Shown one piece after another: positions 19,915 through 30,854 of a stretch of DNA of 64,000 nucleotides. Origin of the DNA: Gari tellinella (lineage: Eukaryota > Mollusca > Bivalvia > Cardiida > Psammobiidae). Numbering within the stretch: the first letter of the stretch is position 1; each line of letters starts with the position of its first letter. The notes beneath the pieces are model-generated. The model did no database searches. It saw only the letters and a program-made list of their open reading frames with translations, and was not told the origin of the DNA. The stretch lies in assembly GCA_922989275.2 (NCBI GenBank), contig OV277863.1, positions 17,822,001 through 17,886,000 of the forward strand, written 5' to 3'. A program made the position numbers and the translations under genes.

Positions 19915-20399
19915 CAGTAGAGAAGACATCATCCGTTTCCAATAACAAAGAAATGCGTTTATGCTGAACCCTTTCGGCACCAAATTAATCGTGGACCTTT
20001 ACTCATTCAAAGCTTGTTGTAGTAAGCTCTAATACTTGCGACTGCAATATTTCTTCAGAGAAAGAGTTAAGGTAGTATGACTTAAGAAATAGTGATAAGG
20101 GTGTCAAACAGTATGGATTCTAATAAGATGCCGCGTCACGCGGCGTCTTATTAGGATCAAAACTCCTTGCACAGTCAACTTTATATGACTTTGGCGCCGC
20201 ATTTTGTCATTTGCAAACAGTTTGGAGCCAGATCAAACACCGATGAACTCAATGTCAGACCAGACTTCAAACTGTTTCACAGAACAAATTGACATTGATT
20301 ATGTACGTTTTCAAATACCGACACTGTTCTTATAAGTTGTCTGCAATTTATTTTTATTTGATGTCATACAAAGGGGATAGGACAATATCTTCTCCGCTG
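19915..20399 (-). mobile_element. MITE-A copy hosting a MITE-C
   Basis: TA then CAGTAGAGAAGACATC, TTTCCAATAACAAAG, ATGCGTTTATGCT; interrupted near 19970; resumes around 20205 with TTTGTCATTTGCAAACAG, TTTGGAGCCAGATCAAACACC, and finishes ATATCTTCTCCGCTG before TA. The right core arm is eroded (CAGACCAGACTTCAAAC). Confidence 0.65.
19972..20205 (+). mobile_element. MITE-C copy nested in MITE-A
   Basis: AACCCTTTCGGCACC at left (the TTAA appears as TGAA), GTGTCAAACAGTATGGATTC, core TAAGATGCCGCGTCACGCGGC with arms TAATAAG / CTTATTA, and TGCACAGTCAACTTTATATG on the right shoulder. The right end is eroded. Confidence 0.6.
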
Positions 20400-20969
20400 T
20401 ATATAATAGTTGCGTGATTGTTAAATCAACTAAGTAACTGAAGCTTTTTTGGGATGATTTGGTTGTATACCTCTGAAATCTGATAGCCAGTGTCATTCCC
20501 AAGCCGCCGAAGTGGTATGCATAATTTATTCTTTTACTGCAGGCAATTGCAAAACCTTGCTGTTATTCGTTGACAATACTTGTGGCGGGGATCGTAGTTT
20601 TCCTAGGTGTGCACAAATAAGTTTTCGCTCGAACACGATTTACCTGCCCGCACAGGCTACACCTTTCCAATGCCCAAAGTGAAATGAGTTCATGTCGTTT
20701 AGTAGCGGTAACGTAACGAGTTACTGAGTCTTTCTAGCATTTGCTAAAGTTACAGATACCACCAGTTTATAAATTGTTAATAAACGAATTATAAAATTAT
20801 GATTAGTAGTACCAATGTTCTACTGTTTTCGCTACTGGTGTCTGTATTTATGTAAACACTTTTGTCTATACTATGTGCTTATCTTACAAACGATTAGTAC
20901 ATGTCAATTGCAGTGTTTCTATCTAGGCAACATTCCTTGATTCCTCGAATAAATGCATCAAATGTCGTA

Positions 20970-21204
20970 CAGTGGAGAATTCGTTATTCTTTTCCGTTTA
21001 AACACAAAATAAACACAAATGTATTGCAATAAATCGGAGAAAATGACAAGTTTTAAACGATTCTGATCACTCATTTTCCCCTGAATGCCGAACAATTTGA
21101 AGCCTGATCACAGGCCGAGTTACCCGGAGTCTGATATGTCTCCAAGCAGTTTGCAATGGAAGTAATAGTTTTAATGTAAACGCGTTTATTGAGATTCTCT
21201 ACTG
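20970..21204 (+). mobile_element. MITE-A copy
   Basis: TA then CAGTGGAGAATTCG, TTTCCGTTTAAACAC, core GAAGCCTGATCACAGGCCGAG / ACCCGGAGTCTGATATGTC, TGTAAACGCGTTTATTGAG, ATTCTCTACTG. The GGGAAAGAATAAC block near the right end is deleted. Confidence 0.75.
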
Positions 21205-21304
21205 CTTATGTTGGATCATGTAGCTATGTGTATAAACTAATATGCCCCTAGTGTCACTTTTTGGTGGCTTTTAAACATTTGTTCCTGTAAAGTGTGCACC
21301 TGTT

Positions 21305-21378
21305 CAATGCAAAGTGCAAGTGTAGATTCTGATCAGAAGGGTCATACAGGATCCCTATGATCAGGGTCTACACTGTTT
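21305..21378. repeat. Palindrome, MITE-F-like core
   Basis: AGTGTAGATTCTGATCAG and CTGATCA-type right arm GATCAGGGTCTACACTG around AAGGGTCATACAGGATCCC. Same module as 299-368 and 25439-25517, with CTGTTTTTCATGTTTTC after it. Confidence 0.5.
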
Positions 21379-21444
21379 TTCATGTTTTCAATGTATTAAA
21401 AAATAATCATTTGGTTTTATTTATACTCAATATACAGCTGTTAA

Positions 21445-21688
21445 CCCTTTACCCCATAGCCTGTTTCTAGTTTTGAAAATAGGTGACTACTTAAAGCAGG
21501 TTGAAAGTAAAGCAGAATGTGCCTTAAGGCACATTCTGCTTTACTTTCAGCCTGCTTTAAGCTAAAATCGGCTAGGCTATATAAAATATTTGTAATGGTA
21601 ATTGTTCATGAGGGTATAAACTGGAACTATTTTCTTCAGCGGAGGAATAAATTAAATACGCTAAAAGTCGCTTCTATGGGGGAAAGGG
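21445..21688. mobile_element. MITE-D copy with perfect no-loop palindrome
   Basis: TTAA at 21441-21444 and 21689-21692; CCCTTTACCCCATAGCC left, TTCTATGGGGGAAAGGG right. The centre is a 46-bp perfect palindrome (21503-21548, centre GCCTTAAGGC, no spacer), extended to about 70 bp with one mismatch (TTAAAGCAGG / CCTGCTTTAA). Other copies have decayed centres, so this one looks youngest. TTAA and CCC ends suggest piggyBac-type mobilisation. Confidence 0.9.
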
Positions 21689-21747
21689 TTAAATTTCAAA
21701 CGGTTACCTAGGATGGTTATTGAGAGCTATTGTCTTACAGAAATTAA

Positions 21748-21965
21748 CCCATTTGCGCCCAGTGGATTCTTCCATGCTTTATATTGGATTAGTCAATCTT
21801 TTATCAAAGGGATGCCTAGTCAAAATTGTCATTTCATTTTGTTTTATATTGAAATTCCTATCGACAAACAGTGTAGACTATGATCAGATGCCGCATAATG
21901 CGGCGTCTGCTCAGAGTCTAAACTGTTTGCCTATGTCCCATAGTTGGGACCGTGGGCACAAATTG
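21748..21965 (+). mobile_element. MITE-E copy
   Basis: TTAA at 21744-21747 and 21966-21969; left CCCATTTGCGCCCAGTGG, right CCGTGGGCACAAATTG. Core (about 21863-21930) CAAACAGTGTAGACTATGAT, CAGATGCCGC / GCGGCGTCTG. The TTCATTTTGTTTTATATTGA block is shared with the copy at 61173-61394. Confidence 0.85.
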
Positions 21966-22103
21966 TTAACCTAAAAATCAACAGAAAGACGCTGGCGACA
22001 GCATGGCGACAATGACTCGACTTTCGAAATATTGGGCTACACATGAAAATGAAATAGCAAGTAGGCATGATTTTATTACGACGAAATGACGGGTGCGGTT
22101 AAC

Positions 22104-22172
22104 GAAATTCAAACCTCTGACCTCACGTTTCGCAGTACTTAGGGTCGAATGCTTTAACCACTGGGTCATTGC
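22104..22172 (-). repeat. tRNA-derived SINE head
   Basis: On the minus strand: TGACCCAGTGGTTAAAGC (A-box-like), CATTCGACCCTAAGTACTG (anticodon-arm region), GAGGTCAGAGGTTTGAATTT (B-box, usually GGTTCGAATCC). The order fits a tRNA-derived promoter, but the acceptor stem and B-box are degraded. I treat it as a SINE relic rather than a tRNA gene. Confidence 0.6.
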
Positions 22173-22174
22173 GG

Positions 22175-23005
22175 TACATGTTATATGATGTGCTTTTAAA
22201 ACATATAATCAGAAAGAACATTTAAAGGGTGGGGACTTCTTTATTCTAACTGCGCATTTTTTCAAACCGCTGTATGGACATGTGTAGTCATCGTAGAGCA
22301 AATGGTTTTCAGACCCATGTTTCTCAACACTAGCAGTAGCAATTTCGAAAGAAATATATATTTTTAAAAGAAATCAAATTCAGATTTGCAAACAAAATTA
22401 TTTTACCCCCAAAATTCAAAATGTTTTTATTGACATGTCAAATGATGTCCATATGATGCGTCATGAAAAGTTCAAATATGCCGTATGTGTTAACGAGGCG
22501 CAGTGAACTAAACCGGTCTCACACTGAAAAAAACCCCATTGATTTTGAATGGTAACGAAACTTTTGAGAATTCGATAGCGTGCTTTGAAAACTTGCTAGA
22601 ATTCGGTTGTGTTCACGCTAATGCACAAACACACGTGTCGTTTTGACCGAAAACAATTTCGACAAGGATAATAAAATTTCCAATGACCTTCGATGTCATT
22701 GCCGAATAAAAAGGACACTGTTACTGGTCAGTTGTAGTTAAGACCCCTGATTACCAACCTGTATTGCATTTTTGAGGATTTCAGAAGGGTGTTGGCGTGA
22801 GAGGGGCGAAAAGTTGACTCTAAGGGTAGCTTTCTGCTATGCTTTCCACTTACATTTAAGGCAACCTTACTATGTCGTTACTATCAATTCTAGCAACTGT
22901 TATCTGATTGTCGCTTCAGAGGGACTTAATTGCGTTTTACCTTTCGTACAGTTATCATATGTATATCATTTTTCTATTAACGAGACCAAAAAAAATGGTA
23001 AAAAA
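22175..23005. other. No gene recognised
   Basis: Non-repetitive as far as I can see. It includes an open frame running into MITE-B at 22772-23110 whose last third is MITE-B sequence, which argues against a real protein. Confidence 0.45.
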
Positions 23006-23006
23006 A

Positions 23007-23302
23007 ACTGTGTGCGTTGTTCGGAGGGAGTCGTTATAAGGAGGTTTACATTTGCAAACAGCTTGAATCAAGATCAGACGCCGCGTCACGCACCGTCTGA
23101 CCTGGATTAAAGCTGTTTGTCAACCCTCATAAAGTTTTGTTCTGTTAAATTTTCCAATATGTAACTTGGAGAAAAACAGCAGACGACAACTTTTAGCAGA
23201 CGATATTACAGCAGTAAAAGCGTAAGGCATAGGGAAGTGCGGCAATGGTCGTTGTAAGGTAGCGGTCGTTGTTGGGAGGGCCGTTCAAAGGAGGGAGCAT
23301 TG
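23007..23302 (+). mobile_element. MITE-B copy, 5' truncated
   Basis: Begins inside the family at GTGTGCGTTGTTCGGAGGG after an A-rich run, then core CTTGAATCAAGATCAGACGC / CACCGTCTGACCTGGATT, AAAAACAGCAGACGACAAC, GCAGCAGTAAAAGCGT, GTAAGGTAGCGGTCG, GGAGGGAGCATTG before TA. The left 35 bp are missing. Confidence 0.75.
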
Positions 23303-23894
23303 TATGCATCATCATATATATGTGACAAACACATCTTATTTATGTTATCTCACTTTCCCTACCACTTAATAAATGCTTCTTTTGGATTTTGACGGTCTTT
23401 GTTCTCGAGGAGCAAATGTGTTACCGTGACATCGCAACGCCGTAACTTCTTATCACGGATTGACAATCACATTGTCCCTATACTTTTTATATGAGTTTAT
23501 TTGTTCACGCGTATTAACCAAATTATTGTCAACTAAGAGAACATTAAGTGTATATCCTGGTCTATTCTGTTCTGGCGTTTAATACATTACCTATCTATTA
23601 ACGACTGTGTTGGCGGTATAATTAACTACAGTAAGTAAACATCACTTCATTTTAACGACTGAATAGAGTCAGGTTAGCCATTGGGATGACAGGCTGCCAT
23701 CGCTTGTTTGCAATTTGATCAATCAGTATAATAAGTTTTGTGATATTTCAATTCTTCTTTCATCGCCCTCTTAACAAAAAGCGGATGTTGACCAGAGTTG
23801 CAATGAATAGGGCGATGCATCACCACCTACATGTAGCTATGAGCGTAAGTAAACCTTTCTTCGAAACAACTACTACAACCAATTACTTAGTTCC

Positions 23895-24115
23895 TTAACC
23901 TGTTATCCAATACCCTGTTTCTAGTTTTAAATACAGGTGACCGCTTAATCAGGTTGAAGGTAAAACGGTGTTTTACGTTACTATCTGCTGGGACACAGAA
24001 CTATATTTCTTATAGTGCATACTCATAAATGTTTTAACTGTAACCCTTTTTCAGTGGAGGAAAAAATCAAATACGTAAAAGACGTACAGATATTTATGTT
24101 GTATAATGGTTAGTT
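23895..24115. mobile_element. MITE-D copy, diverged
   Basis: TTAA at 23895-23898, CCTGTTATCCAATACCCTG, CTAGTTTTAAATACAGGTGA, CCGCTTAATCAGGTTGAAGG, GTAAAACGGTG / TTTTACGTTACTATCTGC, GGAGGAAAAAATCAAATACG. The right terminal bases are lost. Confidence 0.6.
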
Positions 24116-24453
24116 AGAGGGTAGAAAACGGTGTTATGTTTTTGTTCAAACAAAAATAAACTCATTTTAATCAATTGCAGAACTATCACTGCTTTTTGAA
24201 AAGTGTGACAATGTCTTTTAATCAAATTAGCTAACAGTTTTGAACATGATCAGAGCATTGTTAGGTCATAACCATTAGGAATGGATATACATTGGTAATC
24301 ACTAAATTGTGTTAATTATTAGATGTTGAAAAAACAAGTGACGTTTTAAAGCAAGATAATAGTGCAACAGAAAGCTTTAAGCTTTAATATGTCACCTGAC
24401 TTTTATACTGTCAATTAGCTGTCTTTTCAGTAATAACGAGGTGTTAGTGTAAA

Positions 24454-24824
24454 CAGTGCTCCCTCTCTACCATAAAACACCTAATGGGAGACACATATTG
24501 TGTACATGGATCGGAGGGAGTTGTTATAGGGAGGGAAAATTAACAAGTGACTAACATTTGCGAAAAACAGCTTGGATCCAGATCAGACGCCGCGTATCGC
24601 GGCGTTTGATCTGGATTCAAGCTGTTTATCACTCGTCATTATTATTTTTTCTGTCAAAATGTCCACAGATATGTAGCTTTGAGAAACCCAGCAGACAGTT
24701 GTAAACAGAAAGTATTGCAGCAGTGAAAGAGTTACAAATAATAGCCTTTTTTGTAGACCAGCGGCAAACATTTGTGTAAGGAGGGAACATTTGTTGGGAG
24801 GACCGTTGTAGTGAAAGAACACTG
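24454..24824 (+). mobile_element. MITE-B, complete copy
   Basis: CAGTGCTCCCTCTCTACC left, GTAGTGAAAGAACACTG right before TA. Full order: AATGGGAGACACATATTG; GGAGGGAGTTGTTATAGGG; core GGATCCAGATCAGACGCCGCG / CGCGGCGTTTGATCTGG; CACTCGTCATTATT; AAATGTCCACAGATATG; CAGCAGACAGTTG; GCAGCAGTGAAAGAG; GTAAGGAGGGAAC; GGGAGGACCG. About 371 bp, no coding capacity. Confidence 0.85.
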
Positions 24825-24826
24825 TA

Positions 24827-25379
24827 TATTATTGGAATTATTTGATGGTAAAGATGGTGTTCGAATGTGCAATTTGGTTTTCAGTTTCTTTACGTGTTAC
24901 ATAAGTTGAGCCCCGTAAAAGGATAAAGAGCAAACTTTGTCATATCAGTCATTTGTCGAAGTCTATAAATCAGCGTATACGTTTTTTCTGTCGCTCATAC
25001 ATTCATATTAGAGATTATAGAATACATTTTATGTAGACAGTGCTACATAAATGACGCTTCGCCCAGCACATTTCCGAATATACTGTTTACCTCGGGGATG
25101 ATCCAGTGATGTTACATGATATATTATATACACCATTTGTCAGTCTAAATGTCAGCTTTGCCATCAGATTCTTTTTCTTGCTTTTACTTATCGATTTCGA
25201 CAGTTTCTATATAGTATGACAAATATGTATAAGGATGAAACACGTCCAGCGAATGTTCTCTCAGACTGTATAAATGTCGCACATCATAAAACGACATAAA
25301 ATTTTGAACATGATTCAGTGTAAATGTAGAATGACAATTCTTACCGCTCTTTTGCCATGAGATCAGTTGTATTAAACAT
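24827..25379. other. No gene recognised
   Basis: AT-rich, without recognisable repeats or coding signal. Confidence 0.4.
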
Positions 25380-25383
25380 TTAA

Positions 25384-25618
25384 CCCTAGCGACGAGAATA
25401 CTGGTCATTTACAAACAGTGTACCTGTGAGGATTTCACTTGTCCTATGCAAACAATGTATAACTTGATCAGAGGGCTCCTTAAGCAGCTCTCTGACCAGG
25501 GTCAGCACTGTTTGTCATTTTTAAAATATATTGTTAAGGTCAATCCTAAATAGTAAAAAATGGACTAGACTTATTTTTAAATTGAAAGTGTCCATTTAAA
25601 GTTTCAGGGGTGAATGAA
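25384..25618 (+). mobile_element. MITE-F copy (TTAA type)
   Basis: TTAA at 25380-25383 and 25619-25622; left CCCTAGCGACGAG, right TTTCAGGGGTGAATGA. Palindrome at 25439-25517: CAAACAATGTATAACTTGAT, CAGAGGGCTCC / GCTCTCTGACCAGGG, CAGCACTGTTTG. The right part resembles 5985-6085, which gives the family end. Confidence 0.65.
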
Positions 25619-25622
25619 TTAA

Positions 25623-25800
25623 AGCAATTATCGTCTGCGTTTAATTCTCAAATAACACTTAAGGTGTGTTACCTTTATAAACATTGAAATGAGTGTCAAA
25701 CAGTTTGAATCATTCTCAGACGCTACGTAATGTAACGTAGCGTCTGATAAGGATCAAAACTGTGAACAAAAACATTTTACCCAGGGACGGCGGTGAAATG
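25623..25800 (+). mobile_element. MITE-C relic with restructured core
   Basis: ATTATCGTCTGCGTTTAATTC, GAGTGTCAAACAGTTTGAAT, then CAGACGCTACGTAATG and its complement TAACGTAGCGTCTGATAAGG. Both arms of the stem carry matching changes (CGCTACG for CGCCGCG), so pairing is kept while sequence changed. Confidence 0.6.
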
Positions 25801-26152
25801 GAGAGTGGTTGAAGTAAAATAAAATCACACAAAGGAGCTTTGTAAAGTACTTTCAATTTTATTTAAACCTAACTGACTTAGGGCAACTTTGCTAATGTGT
25901 GCAAACAGTAACAGTTTACATTAGATGTCAACCGATTTGGCCCTATTTGTCCATTTTACTTCAGTTTTAAAAAGTATTAAACTAATATTGTTTTTTGGCC
26001 GCCGATACATTTAAAGCAGACGACAATATACATGTAGCATGGCAAACGTTAATAAGCAAACAAAATAAACAGACAAACGAATACCTTCTAGGTTGTCATC
26101 ATATTGGCGATTTGCTGGAAACACTTTGTCTTCTCGCAAAATCTGTATGTTA

Positions 26153-26397
26153 CAGTGGAAAAAACGTTATTTTTTTCCATTTAAACGCGAACGAAACGCA
26201 AACGCCAAACACTAAAATGTCAAAATAACAACTTTTTGACATTTTTCACTATCTTTTTGATCTGATTGGCAAACAGTTTGGACCCTGATCAAACGCCGGG
26301 TTACCCGTAGTCTGATCTAGCCCCAAACTGTTTGCAATGGAAATAATAGTTTTAGCGTAAACGCGTTTATTAGGAAAGATTAGCGTTTTCTCCACTG
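26153..26397 (+). mobile_element. MITE-A copy
   Basis: TA then CAGTGGAAAAAACG, CATTTAAACGCGAACG, core GGACCCTGATCAAACGCCGGG / CCCGTAGTCTGATCTAGCC, TTTTAGCGTAAACGCG, GGAAAGATTAGCG, TTTTCTCCACTG. Full length; the right-hand TA has become TT. Confidence 0.85.
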
Positions 26398-26811
26398 TTC
26401 TCCTACTCAGAAATCAGATTGGCATTTGAAGTTCACCTACAAGGAAGTGCCGCTTATACGAGCGCAGAACGCAGATGCTTCTTTTTTTAACAATTTGAGA
26501 AAGGGTAAACTCTACTCAAATGTGTCAATGGAGATCAAGCGACCGAACAGGTTCAACTTTGTTCGTCACTGGTAATATGTTCAGATTCAAGAGTTTTCAG
26601 GCACCTTTCACAGTGACTTACACAGCTATTGATCAATGTCTTACTAAACTGATTGCAAAGTCTGGGTATATACGTCCCGAGGCGCAGGTCATCAAGTAAG
26701 CAAAACATCATGTCATGGATAAGCCAGTTTTAGATAGGAAATAAGATAATACCGAGTAATGGATGTTCGGCGCGCCTTTGTACTTATACAGACTTCTTGT
26801 ATTAACCCTTT
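26398..26811. other. No gene recognised
   Basis: No open frame with a convincing domain and no repeat found. Confidence 0.4.
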
Positions 26812-26815
26812 CCTC

Positions 26816-27021
26816 CATTGTTTGTTTTCAGCGCAGTTGCCTAAAGCCGGTTGAACGTAAAACAGAATGTTCCAGATTGAATATTCTGCTTATTCTCAGC
26901 CTATTTAAAGCTATGTGTTGTCAGGATTAAGAAAACATTGCTTATATTAGATATGCATGCCTGTATAAAGTGGAACTAATGTTTTTTACTGCGTAAAAAT
27001 CCGTATATTCTGCGTAATGGG
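26816..27021 (+). mobile_element. MITE-D copy, diverged
   Basis: TTAA at 26812-26815 and 27022-27025; CCCTTTCCTCCATTG left, TCTGCGTAATGGG right. The centre keeps CGTAAAACAGAATGTTCCAG / ATATTCTGCTTATTCTCAGC, a decayed form of the 21503-21548 palindrome. Confidence 0.75.
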
Positions 27022-27025
27022 TTAA

Positions 27026-27892
27026 ACTAACTTATTGTAAATAAGGACAGTTTTGAATGAACGACTTTGCTCAGAACAATAAATATAAATTGCTATTTGC
27101 TTAACGCTTTAATGTCGGAGAACATTGACCTTCGAAATAGTAGCGAATAATACTTTGGGGTGTTTTATGTAAATTTTCAATGTTCACTTAGATGTGTTTT
27201 ATTAAAACTAAGTTTATCTTTGTAACAGAATAAGGTAAACAATTTTCATTGTTTCGCAACAACATATTTATTTGTTGTTTGCCATTAAAACACAACCTAC
27301 ATTGTACGTACATTCACACAGGCAAACAAAGCGAGAAAAATATGTCTTTATATAGTTAAGTTTAGTGTTGCATGGTGTGATGTATCATGGCTTTGTTTGG
27401 TGGTGTACTTATTTTATACAAACATATATAGAAATATAAGATAAAAAGAGTGCTTTTAAATGCCAGCGAAATGTATATGACGTATCTATTTACATACTGT
27501 AGAATATTAAAAATATTGTTTACGGTAAAACGCCCACCCTTTTTGTACTCCAGCATGAACAAATAACACATATTGTAAAATCCATACACTATTTGAAAAA
27601 GAAGACAGATGAGTGCATAATGCGTGATAAAAGTAACACAAGAAGCTCCAAAAGGGACATTTAACCTGCATTAAGTTGTTACCATCTGGTTTAGAAAACG
27701 AAAATGACGCTTTATAAGTTAACGGTTTGGCAGGGCACACTGTAATAACACATCCTAATTTTTACGGCCAAAGCAAAAATGAATCACAGTCGTGCTTTTA
27801 TATACCGCAGAGGCCATAACAAATCGCACGCGATTTTTTCAACTCCGGAATAAACAGAATATAGTGTCATGTACTATGCCAAAAAACCCAAC
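27026..27892. other. No gene recognised
   Basis: AT-rich; short open frames at 27362-27740 on the minus strand have no domain or splice context that I can support. Confidence 0.4.
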
Positions 27893-28541
27893 CAGGGGGC
27901 CGTTTCATTAATCTTTGTACGACTAATGTTGTGGTAAGCCCGATTATTAATGTCTCAATTATTATTTATTTATACTTCTAATCCTGCCTTGTGACATCTC
28001 TTTGGAATCGTCTTGAATTCAGAAATTGAATGTATTTTAAGGTCTTGACTTACGGTGAGAGACCAGTAAATCACGAGTGAAGCCAAAACGGTAGAGAGTC
28101 CTGACTGCTGATTGCAAATGGCGGCCTCCAGTCAGGAAATAAATCAAATAATGTAATGAAAATGTTTTCTATACTTGCGACAGACGTTGTCACACAAGTT
28201 CAGTGTATTTTAGAGAAGCGAAAGTGCACTCTGGTTATTTTTTGAGCGATTTTTAATATGCAGTAAATTTCGGGTTGGGTCTAAGAAATTTACAGCAAAA
28301 CGGGGGTCCTCCTGATTCGGCGGATGTAGCAAAAATCTGGCATGGTCAATCTGGCACTTACAGTTTATTTTTAGATGAGACTTGGTTAGCTCTTTCGAAA
28401 GAAAAATACCGTTTCCCTCATCGGGTTCAAATTTCGTCAACACAGCTTTGAGCGTATATTGGAGATCTATGGAAAACGATTTAGTGGTCTCTGACCTTAC
28501 GACCGTTGTTTTCGTACGAAGTTTTATGAAACAGGCCCCTG
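27893..28541. mobile_element. 649-bp inverted-repeat element
   Basis: Left end CAGGGGGCCGTTTCATTAAT then CTTTGTACGACTAATG; right end is the complement of CAGGGGCCTGTTTCATAAAA then CTTCGTACGAAAAC. The repeats run about 45 bp at roughly 80 percent identity. Possible AAC direct flanks (27890-27892 and 28542-28544) would be a 3-bp duplication. An open frame in the middle (28210-28443, minus) is internal to the element and matches no family I know. Confidence 0.65.
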
Positions 28542-28671
28542 AACACTTCTATTATTATTGCAGTATAACAATATATTTTCATCAACCGTATTTTGATAAT
28601 ATAAGCAGCTGATCAAGCTCCTCACTGTGTGCAATTGATATACTTGTTTAGGCGATTTTATTTTGCACCGA

Positions 28672-28850
28672 TTAACGCCTTTATTGCCTTACCTCGAATA
28701 CAATGTTTGTTCGCAGTGTCTAGTCAGAATCCAAAACGCTCGACACTCATTTCAAATAAATCTTGAAAAAATACCTAAATTTTGAATTTGAGAAATAAAA
28801 GAAACGGCGATTGTTCAGAGTTAATGACGTCATGGAACTGAAAGGTTTAA
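28672..28850 (-). mobile_element. MITE-C relic
   Basis: TTAA at 28672-28675 and 28847-28850; GCCTTTATTGCCTTACC left, ATGGAACTGAAAGG right. Core almost gone (GTCAGAATCC). Body words GACACTCATTTCAAATAA and TGAATTTGAGAAATAAAAG match the copy at 52590-52815. Confidence 0.55.
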
Positions 28851-28894
28851 CACCAATCCCCATAACGCGGCACTGTAATTTACGCCAAAGGACA

Positions 28895-29055
28895 CCTTTG
28901 CAAACATGTTGGATCCTGATCTGGCCCTTAAATTGTTTGACATTCGTTTTGAACTAATGTCAAACTGCCTAAAATAAAAAATGTAAACGATAAAGCAGAC
29001 AACACTGTTGAAGCAAACGACAATAATGCGATGAAGCGGTAAAAAGCTCTGAATA
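28895..29055 (+). mobile_element. MITE-C fragment
   Basis: TTGCAAACATGTTGGATCCTG followed directly by ATCTGGCCCTTAAATTGTTTG, i.e. the core with its middle removed, then GACATTCGTTTTGAACTAATG, TAAAATAAAAAATGTAAACG and a purine-rich tail as in MITE-C. Confidence 0.45.
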
Positions 29056-29309
29056 ATTCGGGATAAAAGGTTTAAGGACCTGTCCTTTTCTGTATGTAAT
29101 TGTTTTGAATTTGCGTTTGGTTTTGTTCAAAAGGGAATTACCCATTTCTCCTTCCTCGCTGTTTTACACATAGACGGTATGATACTCAGCTTTTCGTGGA
29201 AGGAATCCAGCAGTACATTTTTGGTAATACATATAGTTCCATTACTGGTTGATGGCCCTAGTTAATGGCACAGGTGTCATACAACTCTAATTGCTATATA
29301 AAATGCCCT

Positions 29310-29487
29310 TTAACCTTTTCACTGCCAAGTTGTATATTCTGCTTTAACATTCTCGCCACAAAATTAGTATCTGCATTGTATGTTTCATCTGCAATATATT
29401 TTAAGTCAGATTTATAGATTTTTGATTGAAGAAAGATCTATATGATCGGCAAACAGTTCGGGGTTTGTTCAGACGCCGCGGTATCTA
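29310..29487 (+). mobile_element. MITE-C 5' half
   Basis: TTAA, CCTTTTCACTGCCAAG, ACATTCTCGCCAC, TTCATCTGCAATATATTTTA, AAACAGTTCGGGGTTTGTTC, AGACGCCGCGG, then an abrupt end within the core. Confidence 0.55.
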
Positions 29488-29489
29488 AC

Positions 29490-30609
29490 GTAAAAGGTTA
29501 TTTCGGATTACATATCAACCGAATGGATATATTATAGTCTGGAGTTGTGGACCCAGAAACCATGACAAGACCGAAGAAGATTGAATTTTCTTTTCAATAT
29601 GTTGTACACATGTCAATTCAATGATGATGATGGTAATAATGTATATGGATTGTTAAGGGCATGGTTCACCAATTCGGCTCTCATATGTAAATCATTTAAA
29701 ATACGTCATTACCAAGTTTTTGTTCCAACTACAGCGCTTTCCCATATATCCCCCAAATATACACCCTAGACAACTGACAATGCAGAAAAAGCTGAGGTCA
29801 TGTGGAATATTATAAATAACTCTTGGCTACAGTGACATGAATGGTGTTCTGTGACCTTTTTAAATAGGCACCGGCTTATCCAGGGACATGTCACTTTCAC
29901 TTACAAATTATCTCCAAAACCTCATCTATAATTATATATACAAGACATCTATAATGTCTTTGTATTTTTTCCAGCATCCATGTATTACATAAAAGACACA
30001 AAGCAGTAAACATTTCTTGACAAAAAGCTATTCTGAGGCAATCCAATTTGGGACTCTTTCGCGTCGGACTTCTGTCGAGTACAGCATGAAGCACGTTCGG
30101 TCTAGCTGGTGGCACTATACCTTAACAATACAAGTGTCGGTGGACTACCAATTGAAATTTGCAAGTATATAAATATAAAAATACATGGGTCGCTAAGGAA
30201 AATTAACCTAAATTGTGTTAGCGTGAATATAAAACAACAACTATGATAATAATAGCATAATGTATAAAACTATTGTGTTGTCCAGTTCGATTGCGGTTGT
30301 GTATGGACACTTTACAGTAAGAAATATAACTAAGTGGTTGACAACAGCAACATATCACATGATGTGCTGTTGCTTGAATGTTGCAAACAAATGGCGACGT
30401 TCTTGCACTTATTGAATGGACGTCTGACTAAATCTGCAAATCATATTTTTCTGGTTATTTAAAAAACATAAACAAAATATACAGAAATAAAATAAAAAGG
30501 CTGCTATCTCGATACAGACAAATACGTTTATTCAATAAGTAGCTTTACGAAAGGCCAAAAGTGGACCAGTGCTAGAATCGGGAGAAACTGGAGCTACTTT
30601 CGGGTTTAA
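29490..30609. other. No gene recognised
   Basis: Open frames at 29581-29769 (plus) and 29897-30115 (minus) have no domain, and no splice sites could be tied to them. CATCACATG-type words occur near 30355. No repeat recognised. Confidence 0.4.
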
Positions 30610-30850
30610 TTTACCTTATAGAAGCGCCTTTTAGCGCATTCCGTTTAATCCTCCGCGGAATAAAATGACTCCAGTCTATACAGTCATGAAAATGTATCAG
30701 AAGAATTATTGTCTTAATTCTAGTAGGTGGTAACTTAAAGCATGCTGAAAGTAAACCAGCATGCGCATTAGGGCGCTTTCTGCTTTACTTTTACCCTGCT
30801 TTAAAAAGTCACCTGTTTTCGAATCTAGAAACAGGCTATAGGGTAATGGG
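30610..30850 (-). mobile_element. MITE-D copy at the edge of an RT relic
   Basis: TTAA at 30606-30609 and 30851-30854; TTATAGAAGCGCCTTTTAGC left, AACAGGCTATAGGGTAATGGG right. Centre GAAAGTAAACCAGCATGCGC / GCGCTTTCTGCTTTACTTTT is decayed. It abuts the reverse transcriptase remnant that ends at 30855, so it probably inserted into that element. Confidence 0.8.
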
Positions 30851-30854
30851 TTAA

